Below are positions 34,311 through 46,607 of a stretch of DNA of 64,000 nt, in pieces. A program made the position numbers and the translations under genes. The notes beneath the pieces were generated by a model. The model saw only the letters and a list, made by a program, of their open reading frames with translations, was not told where the DNA came from and made no database searches. How positions within the stretch are numbered: position 1 is the stretch's first letter; each line of letters opens with the position of its first letter. This DNA comes from Daldinia sp. FL1419 (Eukaryota > Ascomycota > Sordariomycetes > Xylariales > Hypoxylaceae). The stretch is from assembly GCA_025201765.1 (NCBI GenBank), contig MU623393.1, positions 124,001 to 188,000 on the forward strand. The letters are read 5' to 3'.

Positions 34311-36448
34311 CTACTTCCTCTTCTTTGCTGCACCAGTATCCGCGCCGCTGGTCTTCGCAGTACCCTCGACCTTCTCAACAACAGTTTCGGCTTTAGGTAG
34401 TGACTTAGGCTCGGCCTTGGGGTCTGCAGGCTCGTCGTCGCCACCCTGGCCGAATTCGTTGACTCGGCTATAATCAACCCTGTACGCCCAGCGCTGATAA
34501 AGGTAGATGAAGAAAATGATATCGTCTCGGAACGTGGCCAGGCGGTATAGGAACGGCATCTTGATGGTAAACGCGAATAGATCGTCGATAAAAGTGTTCA
34601 AGAATTTATAAAGCATTGCTTTGCCCGGCATGTGGGCAACACTCTTGAGCCGATAATTGATATAGAGCGAAGGCACCATCATCAAGAAACCATACGCGTA
34701 CACGGATCCTACCAGGGTCGTAAGAATGTATGAATACCACGACTTGTGCGATTCATAAACCAGAGACCAGATAGCATAGCCGATCAGCAGAGGAACCGCA
34801 GCGATGTACATGTACTTAAAAGCGATCTCGTCGTACTCCTTTGTCTTTTCTTCCGTTTCACTAAGTTTATATTTGTCTTCAAATGCGATCTGATACGGTA
34901 TCAAGGATCCGGGTGGGGCTGGTCTCACTCTGACATCCACAACGGTGGTGATCTTCCAGAATTCAATAAAGATACCAATGCCTTGAGTACCAAGAATCAT
35001 CCAACTGGTATTCTGAGAATTGTCGATTAGGTAGAGGAAGATTACCGTTTGCATGAAGACGTTTGCTAAAATCGAGCGAACAGAAATACCAACGTTGTCC
35101 TTCTTCTTGCGATAATGAGCGATATCGGATCCGAAGGCGAGCATCTCGAGGATGAGATGTGCAATGCTCACTACTGCAGTCACACCAATGAGGTACGGGT
35201 TCGTGTCAAGGAACATCTCCTTGATCATCTCAATCTCGCTTCCGTCGCCGCCTCCTGGCATAGGTGCACCATATGCGGCTTGGAGTTGTTGCTGCTTCGA
35301 GTTGAAATCCATCGTAGCCATCAGGTTGAAATATAACCCCTTTAGGTTACCCAGGTCGAGGCGTATAGGTAGCGTTTTGACCGTTTCATTGAGAAGTATC
35401 ATATGGCTTTTAAGTTGCCAGAACGTATTAACGTATAGTATGGGGTCTATAACTAATGTTAGCCAAAACGAAACAAGCCCGGATTAAGAGACAACCTACA
35501 GTACCAAGAGTTTTGTCCAGAGCCATCGCGAGCACCCGTAGGCTACAGTGTGTTAGCATTAGTGTGGCGAAGTCGTTAAGGCTAGAACATTACCTCTACA
35601 TGCACGAATTGTCTGACGGCCGGCTGCAACTGAGGGTAGCTTAAGACGCCCATACCGGTAACGAACGACAAACTAGTGTTGGGGTGATAATAATTCGCAA
35701 TGATGGGTCCAGCAACTTGCTCTTCAGGTTCTTCCGCTGCCTCCTCCACATCAGGCCGGCCTTCTAGTAAATTACGGGTCTTTGCTTCCTTCTTCTTGGG
35801 AATATAATGCGTCATGGGGTGTACGAAATGAAAAGCCTTTGCCGGATCAAATCCCGGCTCCTTAGGGTCGAGATTGGCTCCTGTCAGTCCAATATAGAAA
35901 TGTCCCCAGAGCGTCCCATTCTTCTGAACGGCCGAGGGCACATTGAAAATACCTTCGGCAACCCGTGTATCACTCGAGTTGCCGAGCTTGAAATTCTTTT
36001 CGCTAAGAGCAACATATTCCTCTGGGATATTGGAGATCTTGGTGGGCATGAAGGACGGCGAGAGGGTAACGATAATATCGACGGAGCTATCATCGGGCCA
36101 GATGGGCGCAAGTCGCTGCGGAATGGGATTCCAAACAGCACCTTCATCGAGACTCTGAGGTCGAAGCTGGTAAGCAGGTATATCGCCGTTACTCGCCGCA
36201 ACCTGCACAGTATTGCCAGATGCGTCCTTAACGGTAGCGGTTTGCTGCTTGTTACCGCCTGTCAACTGCTTCATCAACAATTGCATGCCAAACCATATTG
36301 CTAAACCCTGAACGATTTTCCCGACTATCGACTAGGTAGAGAACAATGTTAGTTTTTGCCCAAAGTCATTATTCAGAAAGACTATGAAGGGATAACTTAC
36401 ACCTTGCCCTTCGCGAGCGTCCCCGGCAGGGGCGTTTGCCTCAGGCAT
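34311..36448 (-). CDS. CLPTM1-family multispanning membrane protein
   Basis: Homologue of cleft lip and palate transmembrane protein 1, an ER/endomembrane protein; family members have been linked to receptor trafficking and lipid scrambling in animals (known), with the fungal role unclear. Exons 36448-36401, 36331-35594, 35542-35500 and 35446-34311, 654 residues, normal for the family. Exon 3 is only 43 bases and restores the conserved GSGQNSWYYPILYVNTFWQLK block. N-terminal hydrophobic segment near 18-33 (IVQGLAIWFGMQLL), several membrane helices from about 390 on, and a charged, Pro/Lys-rich C-terminus ending AAKKRK that could act as a dilysine-like ER signal (inference). Next gene to the left is convergent-free intergenic DNA. 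Confidence 0.92.
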
Positions 36449-38073
36449 ATTTCCTCACAGTGGTGCCCAGTCGGTGATACAAACTTCAGAAATATGCGCT
36501 ACCTAGTTGTATCTCGAGATGGATACGACCTTAATCGACACTTGATTGGGATCGTGGTGAGTTAGGCAGAGGTTGATATACCTCTGTAAAACGTCGCCGG
36601 AAAAAAAAAAGAAAAAGAAAGAGTACATGTTTCCTGATAAGACGTGTTGCAGTTTGAGGCATCGCAATCCTGGTCGATTAGGTTCTAGCCGGTCCTGGTT
36701 GGCCCTGAACCCCTCCGACAGCGGTGAGATCGGCGAATCATAGGCCGATGATGGTGCACGACATAGGTCTGTACCTAGAGGAACCCCACAGGAACAAGCA
36801 GGACGGGCCCCTCTGAACTTACCACGACTTTCCTTTCTTTTTAGCGGGTATCCAAGTACCTATGTAGGTATTAGGCATGCATACCCAAAAGTACGGGTAC
36901 AACAATAACCATGCATCGCACTTCCCACTCGGAAAGGACTATGCAAATCTGCAAATTCTGTAAACTTGGCTGACTTGTCAAGTACGACATTGCCTAACAT
37001 TGCCTTACTTCGCAGCTTTGGTAAGCTATTTTTGTGTCAGCTGGCAAAGAAGGGACCAATCATGATTCATTTCCCCCTTTCGTTGTTACCCGAAGAGATT
37101 TGTTAATACGCTGCAATGACTCGAGCTTTTGGGTGTGTAACACCCAACAATAGACTAAGATGCGCCTAAGATAACATATATATAAAATTTTTTAATAAAA
37201 TTTCTTTTTTCTACTCTTACTTATACATACAGTACCTACCCAACACCTAGTGTTATACACATACGCCATACATTAGATACATACAACATAAATAATACAT
37301 AATATGTAATAGCACAACGATCTCTTTTATAATTGGTCCCTCGGTAAATGAAGGTACCTTACTTACACGGCTATGCTGCTAGGTACAAGCCTACCCAAGT
37401 ACAGCTCAACCCATGCTGGCAGGTTGCCATGCTACCGGAAATTCATCATTATTATCTACTAAAGCTACGTCATTGGCGAGATGGATTCTAACCTAGTGAC
37501 TCGGACCTGGCAGGAAAAGAAGAAAGAAAAAAAAGTATGGCAACCAAACCGGGGGTTTGTCTTCTTCAAGGCCCAAGTCCCACCATGGCATTTTGATTCA
37601 GATGTCGCTTCCCGCCACACACAAGCACTTTCTCGTTACGATTCTATAATTTGCTATCTACTAACCTTGTATCGTTGTTTGCGAGGTCTGATTTTGTGTC
37701 AAGCTAACTCGATACCTTACATTCCTCCCGAAACAGCACTCGCCTCTTCGTGCCCAGCTTAGCTTATTTGCCCATTACTCGCTACCCACTACCCACTACC
37801 CGCCGTCCGCTGTCCACTGTCCACTGTCCGCTGCTCGGCTTCTCTTGTCATAAAATCTTAGCTCCCGCCCATCCATTCGGATAAGTCTGAGCTTGTTCTG
37901 CCATATGCCCAACTTTTTAACCTTGTTCTTTTCTGTTGATAACCAGCAGTAAGAAACACATCGTTGTTCTATTTCTATATAAAATATACTCTACGTTGTT
38001 TCCAAGTTTTCACATTCCAACTATCTCTATATACTATACCCCTTCTGTTAGACATTCTACAGTTTGTAATACG
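36449..38073. other. Divergent promoter region
   Basis: About 1.6 kb between divergent CLPTM1-like and LOG genes. Open frames here look spurious. It has an A-rich run (36600-36620), TACCTATGTAGGTA near 36857-36870, and a repeat of CTACCCA/TGTCCACTG units at 37781-37833 about 240 bases before the LOG start. Confidence 0.55.
37781..37833. repeat. Imperfect tandem repeats (CTACCCA)n and (CTGTCCA)n
   Basis: Two adjoining short repeat families of 7-base units sit in the LOG gene promoter region. Confidence 0.75.
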
Positions 38074-38847
38074 ATGACGTCCGGTCCGAATTCCAACGCC
38101 ACCCCGCGGCCGGCCAAGGTCTGCGTCTACTGCGGCTCGTCGCCCGGGAACAGTCCGGCCTACGTTAAAGCAGCTCAGGAACTGGGTAGGCTTATGGCAA
38201 AGAACAATATTTCTTTAGGTACGTCTTTTGTCATCTTGTCGCCTTTGGTCATGGGCGTAGGGGGTTTTATTATTTGAGCGTGACTAATACCCAATTTCCT
38301 AGTATACGGAGGTGGTACGGTAGGGTTGATGGGCGAAGTAGCCAAGACGATAGTGTCTGTATCAGGTCCCGATGCTGTCCACGGTATCATCCCCGAGGCG
38401 CTAGTCAGATGGGAGCGGGACGCGACATATTCGACAACTAAGGATGCCAACGGATACCACGTCCCGGAGGAGCAGATTTACGGCCGGACAACCGTCGTTA
38501 AAGATATGCATACACGGAAACAGATGATGGCCAGAGAGGTGATTGAAGGAGGGCCTGGAAGTGGTTTCATCGCGCTCCCGGGTGGCTACGGCACGATGGA
38601 AGAGCTACTCGAAACAGCCACGTGGAACCAGCTAGGAATCCATGACAAGGGTGTTTGCTTATTGAACACAAACGGATTCTACGATGGCTTAACACAATGG
38701 ATCAAAACGGCCGTCAACGAGGGCTTTGTTAAAGGGGGTAATGCCGATATCTTGGTTACGGCAAACGATGCCGAGAGTGCGCTCAAGGCATTAAGGGAAT
38801 ACAAGGTCTCAGACGCGCGTTATGGCTTAGACTGGGGTAGCGAATGA
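38074..38847 (+). CDS. LOG-family phosphoribohydrolase
   Basis: Member of the 'lysine decarboxylase'-misnamed LOG family, which hydrolyses cytokinin riboside 5'-monophosphates or other nucleoside monophosphates to free base and ribose phosphate (known). Two exons, 38074-38218 and 38303-38847, 229 residues, standard length. The VCVYCGSSPG start, YGGGTVGLMG (rebuilt across the intron), M-H-T-R120-K121-Q-M-M and the signature LPGGYGTMEE at 140-149 are all present, so it should be catalytically competent. No signal peptide. It stands alone, without the prenyltransferase or P450 that would indicate a cytokinin cluster; a general nucleotide-salvage or clean-up role is equally likely. PABA synthase follows about 1.1 kb downstream in the same direction. 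Confidence 0.94.
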
Positions 38848-39944
38848 AGGTGATGACTGCATGAGAAGCATCACCAAAGTTATCTTTATATCTTGATACT
38901 TAAGCGTAGAATTCAGCGGCATTTGCCAAGATAGCACCACTCCATCCCTTGTATGCGAAACTGGTGTATCCCCATCTGTGTGTGACCTAGATGGGATCTG
39001 CGATGTCAAGTTGCTCGGCTTCTATACCCTATTCACATCCGTAGAGGTCGGGAGTTGAAGTGATATGTCATAATCGCCGATGTTACAGGCATCGAAATAC
39101 ATTGCAGCTAAGCCCGAACCATGCCGAGTGCACATGCATCATGCTTAATTCATCTTATACTCGACGTCTTAAATACACGAAATTTACGTTCGAAACAGCT
39201 AGGTGAGTTGTCGAGTAGCGATTGGTTTCGGATTGAGTCCCGTCGCGACGGCTAGAAGTTTAAGTGGCTATAGGAGTAGTAACATTTCACCCCGCCATCT
39301 GATAAGATCGAGATCACTCCTATAAAAGTTTAGGTGGGATTGGAATTTTAGAACTTTGGATAGCGTCTCGGTAGAAGAAAGGGAACCAATATGAAAATAA
39401 GAAATTACGGCGATTCCGGAGAACTCGGTTCGAGCCGCTTCTTCTCGGCCTACGATTTACGGTTTACGGCCCACTATGTACCTACCTTCCGCGGCTTTTT
39501 GCCCCCCCTTTTTAATTTTTTTTTAATTTTTTTGAGGCTAAGAGATCTTAGAGATACCTGTACGTAGACTGTAGATGCCGCGTTAAAAATGTACTATCTC
39601 ATATTGGGTAGTCCACTTAATATTAGTCTTATTAACTAGCATTATTAGGTAGTGCTTGTCAGCTGCAAGCAAACAACTTCCTCACGTTTAACCCGTCTAA
39701 TCCCTTGAGAAAATTCTTGCAAGTCAGGCTTACTTATTATTACTACTAACTATTACCCTATTACATAGTACATACCTACCTTTAACAAACTCACTAAAAA
39801 TCTCGGCGAATGAGATAAATAACTCTACGCATGCCTTGTGCCGATATACTACATAACATATCCCCCGTGTCTCATGTAATCGTGGAGCGAAACGTTCATC
39901 ATGTGCAACCAAGCCAAGGTTGACATATTCTCGCAGATATCAAT
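38848..39944. other. Intergenic region
   Basis: About 1.1 kb without a gene; promoter of PABA synthase at the right. A C6-T5 run followed by AATTTT blocks lies at 39502-39533. Confidence 0.55.
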
Positions 39945-42485
39945 ATGACAAATATGACAAATATGACAGATATGAATAAACCCAAGATCCTCTTCATCGA
40001 CGCTTATGACTCTTTTAGTAACAATATCGTTTCTCTTCTAACAACAACTTTACAAGCGCACGTTGATATCCTACCTATTCATCCTCCTGAGCTTCGTCCG
40101 CAATCACCGGATTTTGCTTATGAGTTGGCTAGTTTACTGCGTTGCTACGACGCCGTCGTCTGTGGTCCGGGTCCCGGATCGCCCGACTTACCTCACGATG
40201 TGGGGCTTATGAGATACATATGGGACCTCGAGCCGGCACATCTAGTCCCGGTTCTCGGGATATGCTTAGGTTTCCAAAGCCTGGTTGTCAGCTGTGGCGG
40301 CGTCGTGAAGAAGCTCAAGACTGGCCTCCATGGAATGATTCGGGAAATCGATCATACCGCTGAACCGAGCTTGGAAGAGGGAAATATATTTCACGGCGTC
40401 CCGCCTTTTAAAGCTACGCTTTACCACAGCCTTTATGCGGATATCGGACAAGATTTGATATCTGCAGCTAACTGGGCGGCGTCTAAATGGGCCTCCCCAG
40501 CGCATCTCCCGGATATCGTTCCACTAGCCTGGGTGTATGAACATCGGGGTGGCTACATAGAAAGAATTCTTATGGGCATGAAACACAGAGCGAGGCCGTT
40601 TTGGGCTTTGCAGTACCATCCCGAGTCAATATGTACGGAGCCGACAGGTCATCAAGTTATCGAGAACTGGTTCCGCGAAGCCATACGATGGAATCATGCG
40701 AGCGGTCGTGTAACTAATATTGCCAGTGTTTCACTTGGTTCTATTACTAGACTACCAAAATCTGGTACATACAGCGCCAAGAACGTTTCGAATCGCGATG
40801 GACACGGTTTGAATAACTGCTCTTCGTGGGCAAATGGTGATAGCGAACTAGCGTCGTTTGGAATAAATTATCGCTACTGTTCAAGAACCGTGAAACTCCC
40901 GATTCATATCGAAGCCCCCGACATCGTTGAAATATTGCAAGGTCATAGGAAGGATTTCATCGTCCTCGACTCTGCAAGCGCGAAGGCGAATAGAATTGGA
41001 GCCGATGTACGAGGACGATATAGTATCATCGCCTTGGACGTAGATGAGGCACTGAAATTGGAGTACAGAACGGGAGAGAGGCATGTTACCGTCCGCTACT
41101 CGGGTCATAGGGAGACATCTAAAAAGATACATCTCAGTCCTGGGCAAACTATATGGGAATTATTGGCCGAATTCTGGACTAAGCGTAGAACTACGGCTAA
41201 TGATGATTTGGCGCCTTTCCTTGGGGGCTTCATGGGTTATACCACCTACGAGCTTGGACTAGAAGGTATTGATGTCAAATCCCACGAAGAAAGACGTCAC
41301 AACAGACCAGATCTCTGCTTTGCTTGGGTTACCAAAAGTATCGTGATAGATCATACAAAAGGGATCTTGCGTATTCAGCATCTGTTACCAACAGATTCTA
41401 ACGAAAACCAATGGACGGATTCCATCGTCGGAAAGCTTTCAAATTCACAAACTTGGTCAGATGGCCTTCGCGCGGATTTTAGCAAGCGCACACAACTGAG
41501 CCAACTCACGCCACCATCAACGCCAGACTCAATATTTGCTAAAGCACAAATACAAGTACCGGATGCTGATGAATACGAGTCAAAGGTCCGACAGTGCCAG
41601 GATTTCATCGCCTCTGGAGATTCATATGAATTATGTTTAACGGACCAGACACATATCACACGGCCGAAAATTTCTCCCGCACTGGAGTCATGTCCTTTGA
41701 TGCCCCTTGAGCCTGGTAAACCACCTCAGACCCCGTGGCAATTGTACCGTTCGCTGCGTTCCCGCCAGCCTGCGCCCTTCGGTTCGTACATTCGGCTTGG
41801 CGGCGCAACGCTGATCAGCAGCTCACCGGAACGGTTCCTCGAGTTCAGCGCGAACGGCTTATGTTCGATGCGCCCGATGAAAGGAACAGTGCGTAAATCA
41901 AGCGCCGTATCGACGCTCGCACAAGCCGAGGCTATCCTGCATGTGCCCAAGGAAGAAGCTGAGAACTTGATGATCGTCGACCTCGTAAGGCATGATCTTC
42001 ATGGCGTATGTGGCCCCGGCCGCGTGGATGTTCCCAAGCTCAACATCGTGGAGGAATACGCTAGCGTATTCCAAATGATTAGTGTCGTCGAGGGCAGGCT
42101 GCCAGACGCCGGCGACGATGAAGTTCCTCAAAAGACGGGCTTAGACGTCCTAGCCGCTAGTCTACCTCCGGGAAGTATGACCGGGGCCCCCAAGAAACGC
42201 AGCTGCGAGATCCTCCACGAGATCGAGGGTCGTCGCGAGCGTAGCTTGTACTCGGGCGTTGTGGGCTACATGGATGTCGCAGGCCGCGGCGACTGGAGCG
42301 TTACGATCCGCAGCTTGTTCCGCTGGGACGACGAGTCGCAGACGGGTCCGAATCAGCAGGAACTCGAGGTCTGGCATATTGGTGCCGGCGGCGCGGTGAC
42401 TGCTCTGAGTACGGCCGAGGGCGAGCGCGATGAGATGTTTACGAAGCTTAAGGGGCCGTTGGGGGTTTTTGACGATGAGGCTTGA
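39945..42485 (+). CDS. PAB1: Para-aminobenzoate (aminodeoxychorismate) synthase, bifunctional
   Basis: Fused PabA-PabB enzyme making 4-amino-4-deoxychorismate from chorismate and glutamine for folate synthesis. Single exon, 846 residues. The class I glutaminase half (about 14-245) has nucleophile C107 in LGICLGFQSL and catalytic H225/E227 in YHPES. The chorismate-binding half (about 560-840) has IASGDSYELCLTDQT, SSSPERFLEF, MRPMKGTVRKS and PPGSMTGAPKKRS, and the end motif HIGAGGAVTALS. The first codons are a 9-base repeat encoding MTN-MTN-MTD-M, so four ATGs (39945, 39954, 39963, 39972) are possible starts; the last directly precedes the conserved KPKILFIDAYDSF. PABA synthase, not anthranilate synthase, is favoured because both halves are fused in this order without PRAI or IGPS domains. 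Confidence 0.95.
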   Translation: MTNMTNMTDMNKPKILFIDAYDSFSNNIVSLLTTTLQAHVDILPIHPPELRPQSPDFAYELASLLRCYDAVVCGPGPGSPDLPHDVGLMRYIWDLEPAHLVPVLGICLGFQSLVVSCGGVVKKLKTGLHGMIREIDHTAEPSLEEGNIFHGVPPFKATLYHSLYADIGQDLISAANWAASKWASPAHLPDIVPLAWVYEHRGGYIERILMGMKHRARPFWALQYHPESICTEPTGHQVIENWFREAIRWNHASGRVTNIASVSLGSITRLPKSGTYSAKNVSNRDGHGLNNCSSWANGDSELASFGINYRYCSRTVKLPIHIEAPDIVEILQGHRKDFIVLDSASAKANRIGADVRGRYSIIALDVDEALKLEYRTGERHVTVRYSGHRETSKKIHLSPGQTIWELLAEFWTKRRTTANDDLAPFLGGFMGYTTYELGLEGIDVKSHEERRHNRPDLCFAWVTKSIVIDHTKGILRIQHLLPTDSNENQWTDSIVGKLSNSQTWSDGLRADFSKRTQLSQLTPPSTPDSIFAKAQIQVPDADEYESKVRQCQDFIASGDSYELCLTDQTHITRPKISPALESCPLMPLEPGKPPQTPWQLYRSLRSRQPAPFGSYIRLGGATLISSSPERFLEFSANGLCSMRPMKGTVRKSSAVSTLAQAEAILHVPKEEAENLMIVDLVRHDLHGVCGPGRVDVPKLNIVEEYASVFQMISVVEGRLPDAGDDEVPQKTGLDVLAASLPPGSMTGAPKKRSCEILHEIEGRRERSLYSGVVGYMDVAGRGDWSVTIRSLFRWDDESQTGPNQQELEVWHIGAGGAVTALSTAEGERDEMFTKLKGPLGVFDDEA

Positions 42486-42958
42486 TGATGGGTGTGCCCC
42501 TCTGCTTCGTGTGTCATATCACATGTTTCACTATGTGACTATCTAAGCATTTGTCGTTTTGGGCGTATACGGATGTGGGTAAGATATTACGGTTAAGAGC
42601 CCCCCCATGGGCTACTAGATGACTCAACGATGCATTATATGGGTGAGAAAAAGAGAAGATCTCGGGACGGGGAATGTTGCGACTCATTCATCATAGAGTT
42701 CGCCTATCGGTGGGTTAAGATAGAGTACCATATTACATATACCATAAATATAAAATCGCGTTGTGTTATATCTCAAGACTTGGCATATGCTGTTAAAATA
42801 GTTGGCATCTCGTATCATTCATCTCGATTATCATTGGAATCTCATCGCGCTCATTACACAAACATCCCTTTCCCCTTCCTAGCGTAGATCCACTTCATGC
42901 GAGCATCATCGCATTCATTCTTCATAAACCCTTTTCGTCATAGAAGATACGTAGATAA
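42486..42958. other. Convergent 3' spacer
   Basis: About 470 bases between convergent PABA synthase and glucosidase I genes. No gene is seen. Confidence 0.6.
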
Positions 42959-45617
42959 CTATAGCTCATCCCTTTCCCTCGCAGCCGCCGGTCCACCCGT
43001 TGACCAGGTACTCAAATCATCGAGAGCCATGATCTTAACGACGAGACTAGTCCAGCCCGTAAAGTGCTGCGTGCGCTGGCCCTTGCCGGTCTCGGGGTTA
43101 TATTGCTCCCAAGCGAAGCCGGTTTCCTCCCAGCTTTGGTACACAGTCTCGACGATGTTTTCACGTAGCTTGGCGTATAGGGTCTTGGCCTTGGCGGCGA
43201 AGGGGCCGTCTTGGGTGGCGTAGTTCTGGAATGTGTTAGTGGCGAATCTAGGTTTATAATCGCGTGAAACTATTAATGGGAGGGGAGGACAAAATGAAGG
43301 GGGGGGGGCTTACTCGGAGTTGCACAACGGCGAGATAGTTAATGTTAATCCACACAGGGCTGCGCCAATAATTCTCATCCGTACCGTAGAACTCTGATTT
43401 CTTGCTCAGACTCCTGATGCCATGGGGGCTAAATAACTCCTCTTCGTCACCTAGGAGATCAAGGAGCTTGCCGAGCTTAGGATCATCTGGCTGAAGTAGG
43501 CCTAATAGGAACGGGAATAGGGAAATGTAGCCCTTGTGGCAGACTAAGGTATGCTCCTCAAACTCATCAATCGTAGCGTCGCAGAAGCAACCCGCAGACT
43601 CGGACCAGTGTAGATCTACCAGATTGTGTGAAATACCTTCGAATACCTTGTTATACTCCTGCACATCCTCAGGAAGACCAACAAAGTCTGCAATCTTCGC
43701 TAGCACTCTAGCCGTCATACCCATCCAGGACATTAAGTCCACGTGCAGCTCACCAGGGTGAGGGGGTTGCGGTCGGGGGTAGTCATCCAATCCACTTGTT
43801 AGGATGTGTTGAATAGAACGACCGCGCCAGCGGTAAGCTTCTTTTGTAGAATATGCCTGTCGGTCATACGATTTAATGTCGCCGAATTGGGTCTTCTTGA
43901 ACCATTGGAACTGGCGTCGTAGGAGAGGATATATATTCCGGAGATATTCAATACCCAAAGAAGGATTATCGACATGAGCACTTTCCAGAACAGTGTCCGG
44001 TGTGAGATGTTCCTTCTCACCCACGTGCTGGCTACCATTTGTCTTTTGCAGTCTCTCAGTAAAAGATTCAAGGACCAAGTATAGTGTCGGAGGGTTGGCG
44101 TAGTGCGGGTATTGGACTTGAAACTCAGGGGGCACCTTGCTTCGAGCTTCATCGCCGAGGATCTGTTCTCGGGCAATCCAGCCATCCTCGTCCATCAAAT
44201 TATACCAGCTCTTCACAATCTCAAGGGTAAGGTCAATATCCCAATCAGCAATGGGAAGCAGATGAAAACCTTCATCCCAGAGAAATCCGCGAGGGAAAAA
44301 GGGCCGGGATGGGATACTAGAGAATAACTCGTAGGGTCCCTCAAGCTGCTCCTGCCTACGAGCGCGAGCTTCCGCGGTCTCCTCCCAAAAGCCTTCGTTT
44401 TCCTCGTCATATTCGGGAGCGTACGACCGATCAACAACATGTTGTCCGTAGAAGTATCCTATACCTCCAGCAAGATTGGAAAGCATGCTTCGTCCAAACC
44501 TACGGTACTTGTCCGCATTGAACGGGGCTTGCGGCGCGAAGACATCGGCAAACCGCTCGTTGAAGGACTCCGTTGTTGACTTGATTTCCCGAGTTAGATC
44601 CTCGCTTGTAATCTCCTTACCAGCCGATCCGCTCGAAAATAGAATATCAAACTCAAAAGCTCCTTCGAATACCTTTTGGACAAGATGGAAATTTCCAGAG
44701 TTAGGTTTGTTGGCGAGTTGGTAAACCTGCCAAGGAGGTGGTGCATTCTCGGCCCCGAATTCTTGAATGATCTCGTCCACACCGGCCTTGAGCTGCTGGA
44801 ATAGGATTTGCTTAGCCTGCCACAAATGCTCTTCGGGTACGGTCAATGATTGCACCACTGTTTTGCCAAGGTCTCTCTTGCTGGAGATGGGATGGTCGCT
44901 GTTGGGATGATCGCCCGTGCCCTTAGTTACGACCAGCTTATAGTCACCCAGAACAGCAGACTTGCCAACAAAAGATACGTCGCCTTCGAATCCGCGTTCG
45001 TCGCCTTCACTGTTAATATCAACGGTTTCACCAAGAGACTCCGAGGCAACGTAGAATAGGACGGTAGTTTGGAGATCAGAAGATGCATCCTCTCGGGGTT
45101 CGCCTTTAATGCGAGCAGCCCAGCTCCCACCATGTGCACCACTCGGAATCTTGACGAACTCGGTAGTAATGTCAATTTTGTTTCCGGCATCATGAATATG
45201 CTGCACACCGCCTCTTCGGGTATCATATTCATCCCACCCATAACCGGCCATTCCCTCATGTTGCTCACATGTATAACGGAAACCTAAAGTGTCGAGTTAG
45301 TAACTCCCTTTGGATGCAGCTTCGATTAGACATGGGGTGGATCATGGAGCTTTACTATTTTGGACCTCGACATAATTATCAACCTTTGCCCACAAAAGAC
45401 CGGTAGCCAAACTTTTCGGTATCCTAGGTCTGACCCCAAAGTATAAGTTGGGACGATAAGGGCCCCATAAGAGGCTCTGGTTATTCAAGCGGCCAATTTC
45501 GGCATTGAGAATACCTTCACCTTCACCTTCACCTTCAACCTGGCAAGCGGCCAACGGAGCGAATAGCGGCACGGCAAGAAATGACAGCGCAGCTGTCAAT
45601 TGAGCTGATAGCGTCAT
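42959..45617 (-). CDS. CWH41: Mannosyl-oligosaccharide glucosidase (glucosidase I, GH63)
   Basis: ER enzyme that removes the outermost alpha-1,2 glucose from the N-glycan precursor on new glycoproteins. Exons 45617-45356, 45283-43314 and 43225-42959, 832 residues. Start at 45617 gives a signal peptide (LTAALSFLAVPLFAPLAAC); an in-frame ATG at 45746 would add 43 residues with no signal character. Then an EGEGEGEG repeat, LLWGPYRPNLYFGVRPR, YTCEQHEGMAGYGWDEYD (rebuilt across intron 1), and the GH63 catalytic block PRGFLWDEGFHLLPI around 419-433 with EARSKVPPEF about 50 residues later. The C-terminal catalytic part TGFAWEQYNPETGKG comes from exon 3. The protein ends RDEL, an ER-retrieval-type tetrapeptide. 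Confidence 0.95.
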
Positions 45618-46607
45618 GACGGCATCGAATAAGCGAGTCTCACTATTTCCGAGACTATTAGAAGAAGCAATGGCTTTTAGGTGACCGAATTTGTACAAGT
45701 TTCCGATCGGTGGCCCGACCTTTTGAGAAGCTTCAAAAGTGAACACAGTTTTGGAATTTCGGTGCGGGAAGCTTCAACTTGATTTGACGTCAGGGTCCAC
45801 CCCGGTTTCTTTTACAGTCAGGTACCGCAGTACGTACCTTAAGTAACTAGTACGTACATCTATGTACATAGTTAGTGTAAAGGGCAGATTCAGGTGCCAA
45901 GACACCCCCCCCACCATACATTTCTTGGCGCACAGCCTCAAGAATAACTTCAATCGTATCTAACGTTAACTAGTGATGCCAAGAAAAGGGGAATTTCACT
46001 TTGTAAAAAAACACACCATCAAAATAAACTACCTACCTACACAGGCTACACTACGAACAAGATCCATTCTTTAATGCATACATGATGTCAGCCACTAAAA
46101 AAATACTTGTGACGGATCTATTAATTTATGTAAGCTAATACTTGAATAAGTAAAGCTCATCCCTGAATATATTAAAAGGCATCTTCCCTCCATAAACCGA
46201 CACCTAGATGTACCATTGGAAGCGATACCTTATATCTCGCGTCATATCAGGCGCGTCTCGATTCCGACTGCCGCTTTTCCGAAAAGCTTAGCAATTAGGA
46301 TCCGCGGGGATTGCTTACAGTCGACAAGTAATAATACGCGTCACGAGTTGATGCAAACACCTTAGCTTATACAGCCAGGAATGGCCTCATGTTTTATTCT
46401 AATATCTAACGAGTGACGATTTGCTACCAGCTGATACGAGACGCAGAAAAAAAAAGAAGGGAACCCCAAAAAATCTATCCGTGCCGTGCTATGCTACTAT
46501 GCTCGTACCCCGGCCCCGATGTGCCGAGCGTATATCCATACACCGAATCCTTTGTACATGTAATAATACACCTTGTCGAAACATGTTACATATTACACAT
46601 GACACAT
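45618..46607. other. Intergenic region
   Basis: About 1 kb. The right-hand gene (46608) ends here and glucosidase I starts here; I see no further gene. The left part is the glucosidase I promoter. Confidence 0.55.

Noticed and set aside
42618..42624. TGACTCA near 42620
   Set aside because: Matches the Gcn4 word but lies between two convergent 3' ends, so it is not upstream of a gene.
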